From JAGVYE01 sp964502785 (GTDB lineage Archaea; Nanobdellota; Nanobdellia; Woesearchaeales; GW2011-AR9), in the NCBI GenBank assembly GCA_964502785.1, contig CAZCXW010000062.1, positions 1 to 6,857 on the forward strand: DNA of 6,857 bases, written 5' to 3'. Both the position numbers and the translations under genes were made by a program. This document shows positions 5,889 through 6,857 of this stretch, piece after piece; position 1 is the stretch's first letter, and every line of letters starts with the position of its first letter. Below the pieces are notes generated by a model. The model was not told where the DNA came from. It made no database searches and was given only the letters and a program-made list of their open reading frames with translations.

Positions 5889-6674
5889 TTACTTCCTACA
5901 AAATCTATAAACTACTTTTACCAGCTTCTTAAAATGTTTCTCTTCAGAAAATTTATGATCAGCACCTTTGATAATCACCAATTTCTTTGGTTTATGTGCC
6001 ATTTCATATAATTCAACAGGATCTTTTTCCACAGGAATAGCTTTATCTCTTCCACCATGCACAATAAGAAGCGGTCGTTTGTACTTTTTAATCGCTTTAG
6101 GAATATCGAGAGTAAAAAATTCATCGTAAAATCTTTTCTTCAACTTTTTCCCGTCCGCCCACCAGTCTTTCCGTTGAGGATCAGTATTGTGATAAATAAT
6201 ATATCCTTTTTGCCAAAAATCACGTACTTGTTTATCTGTAAAGTCGTAATGAACTGCTTCATCTAACTTAGATACAACACCTAACAGCACTAATTTATCA
6301 ATCCGCTTATCTAAATGAGCATACAGAGCCGCATCAATGGCGCCCGTGGAATGGCCAATCAAGATTAAACGATGAAAAGGATAATTTTCTTGTAAAAAAT
6401 CAATGGCTGATTTTATTTCCTTCACTTCCTGGCTCATTAACTTATCTTCAAAATTTCCTTCCGAAGTATCAGAACCAGAAAAATTAAAACGCAGGGTGAA
6501 AATTTTTTTCTTTGCCAAGGCTATGGCTAACCGTAACGGAACAGAACCATCGCAATGCCCAGGAAATCCATGAAGGATGATAACCGCAGTTTTATACCTC
6601 CTGGGCTCATGAACATAACCATGCAGCCGTTGGCCTTTGTTGTTTTCAAAAGAAACTGATCTGAGTAGAGGCAT
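5889..6674 (-). CDS. serine alpha/beta hydrolase
   Basis: A compact 261-residue alpha/beta hydrolase of the type often annotated as esterase, acylamino-acyl-peptidase-like or YqiA/dienelactone-hydrolase-like. Visible elements are the oxyanion-hole motif HGFPGH (35-40), the nucleophile elbow GHSTG with Ser109 (107-111), catalytic Asp210 in VHGGRDKAIP (205-214) and His240 in GADHKF (237-242), so the triad is complete. The lid region about 140-190 is rich in aromatic and basic residues (Phe, Tyr, Trp, Lys). No signal peptide, so cytoplasmic. It is first in an operon with the phosphohistidine-domain gene. The ATG is directly preceded by an in-frame TAG, and a box A lies 27 bases upstream, which fixes the start. 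Substrate cannot be read from sequence. Confidence 0.88.
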   Translation of the reverse strand: MPLLRSVSFENNKGQRLHGYVHEPRRYKTAVIILHGFPGHCDGSVPLRLAIALAKKKIFTLRFNFSGSDTSEGNFEDKLMSQEVKEIKSAIDFLQENYPFHRLILIGHSTGAIDAALYAHLDKRIDKLVLLGVVSKLDEAVHYDFTDKQVRDFWQKGYIIYHNTDPQRKDWWADGKKLKKRFYDEFFTLDIPKAIKKYKRPLLIVHGGRDKAIPVEKDPVELYEMAHKPKKLVIIKGADHKFSEEKHFKKLVKVVYRFCRK

Positions 6675-6696
6675 CTAAAGAAGGATATAAACCTGA

Positions 6697-6706
6697 GTTT
6701 AAAATC
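6697..6706 (-). promoter_or_regulatory. box A of the hydrolase operon
   Basis: Minus-strand GATTTTAAAC, with purine-rich GCAAA before it, is centred about 27 bases before the hydrolase ATG (6674) and predicts a leaderless transcript. A second TATA-like TTTATATCC at 6684-6692 is only about 14 bases from the ATG, too close for this role. Confidence 0.55.
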
Positions 6707-6729
6707 TTTGCGGGATATTTAAACTATTA

Positions 6730-6857
6730 CTACATTCCTAATTGTTCTTTCTCAGAACCCTTAATACAGTAATAGACATGCTTAAGTTTCACTTTTTTTG
6801 TGACTGGACACCCCCCACAGACACAACCTTTTTCCTCTTTTATGCACTTGCTTTTAC
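6730..6857 (-). CDS. C-terminal part of a small cysteine-rich protein, DUF2769-like
   Basis: The minus-strand frame is open from the window edge to TAG at 6730-6732, giving 41 residues with the start outside. Cysteines come as C-x6-C-x-C-x2-C-x13-C (GCVCGGCPVTKK then HVYYCIKGS), which resembles the C-x-C-x2-C-P ... Y-C-x-x-G-x-S pattern of the small archaeal DUF2769 proteins, thought to bind metal; I judge this by eye. The frame ends with three consecutive in-frame stops, TAG TAA TAG. The hydrolase promoter follows within the 55-base gap, so this gene is probably a separate unit. The cysteine pattern makes a chance frame unlikely despite the short length. Confidence 0.6.
   Translation of the reverse strand, partial: KSKCIKEEKGCVCGGCPVTKKVKLKHVYYCIKGSEKEQLGM

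Noticed and set aside
1..6857. CRISPR array, insertion sequence, tRNA or long direct repeats
   Set aside because: No regularly spaced repeats, transposase motifs, terminal inverted repeats or tRNA-like cloverleaf were seen on reading both strands.
1..6857. Complete reassignment of TAG to an amino acid in this genome
   Set aside because: TAG ends the MOSC gene, and it ends the cysteine-rich protein directly before other stops; only one internal TAG is seen in the whole window.

Overview
The window looks like a piece of an AT-rich archaeal chromosome, plausibly from a DPANN-type lineage; that placement is inference. The main evidence is promoter layout. At five of six gene or operon starts (counting a slightly shorter start for the MOSC gene) a T/A-rich box-A-like element is centred 26-28 bases upstream of a start codon, as expected for archaeal TATA/TBP promoters driving leaderless transcripts. 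A small cysteine-rich protein resembling the archaeal DUF2769 type and a MinD-type ATPase with a membrane-protein partner fit the same picture. No tRNA, rRNA, insertion sequence or CRISPR array was seen.

Left part (1-1523). After a possible gene tail (2-67) comes a CADD-type gene (124-810). CADD is the self-sacrificing, oxygen-dependent p-aminobenzoate synthase first described in Chlamydia. All metal ligands and the Tyr and Lys consumed as substrates appear to be present, but an in-frame TAG (238-240) sits where the chlamydial enzyme has a tyrosine. The gene converges on a MOSC-domain gene (807-1523, minus); their stop codons overlap.

Middle part (1550-4429, plus). A MinD/ParA-type ATPase overlaps by four bases a four-helix membrane protein, followed three bases later by an unrecognised small beta-rich protein: one operon. 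Two single genes follow, each with its own leaderless promoter: a DedA/VTT-family membrane protein (YqaA-like) and a short secreted or lipid-anchored protein with four cysteines after the lipobox.

Right part (4430-6857, minus). A serine alpha/beta hydrolase is followed one base later by an unusual 485-residue protein that carries only the phosphohistidine 'mobile' domain of PEP-utilising enzymes behind a helical region, without an ATP-binding domain. Upstream, cut by the window edge, is the end of a small cysteine-rich DUF2769-like protein ending in three stop codons in a row.

The most notable item is the intact-looking CADD gene with a single amber codon: recent nonsense mutation, sequence error, or recoding (pyrrolysine or a suppressor tRNA). 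TAG ends two other genes here, so wholesale reassignment of TAG is unlikely.
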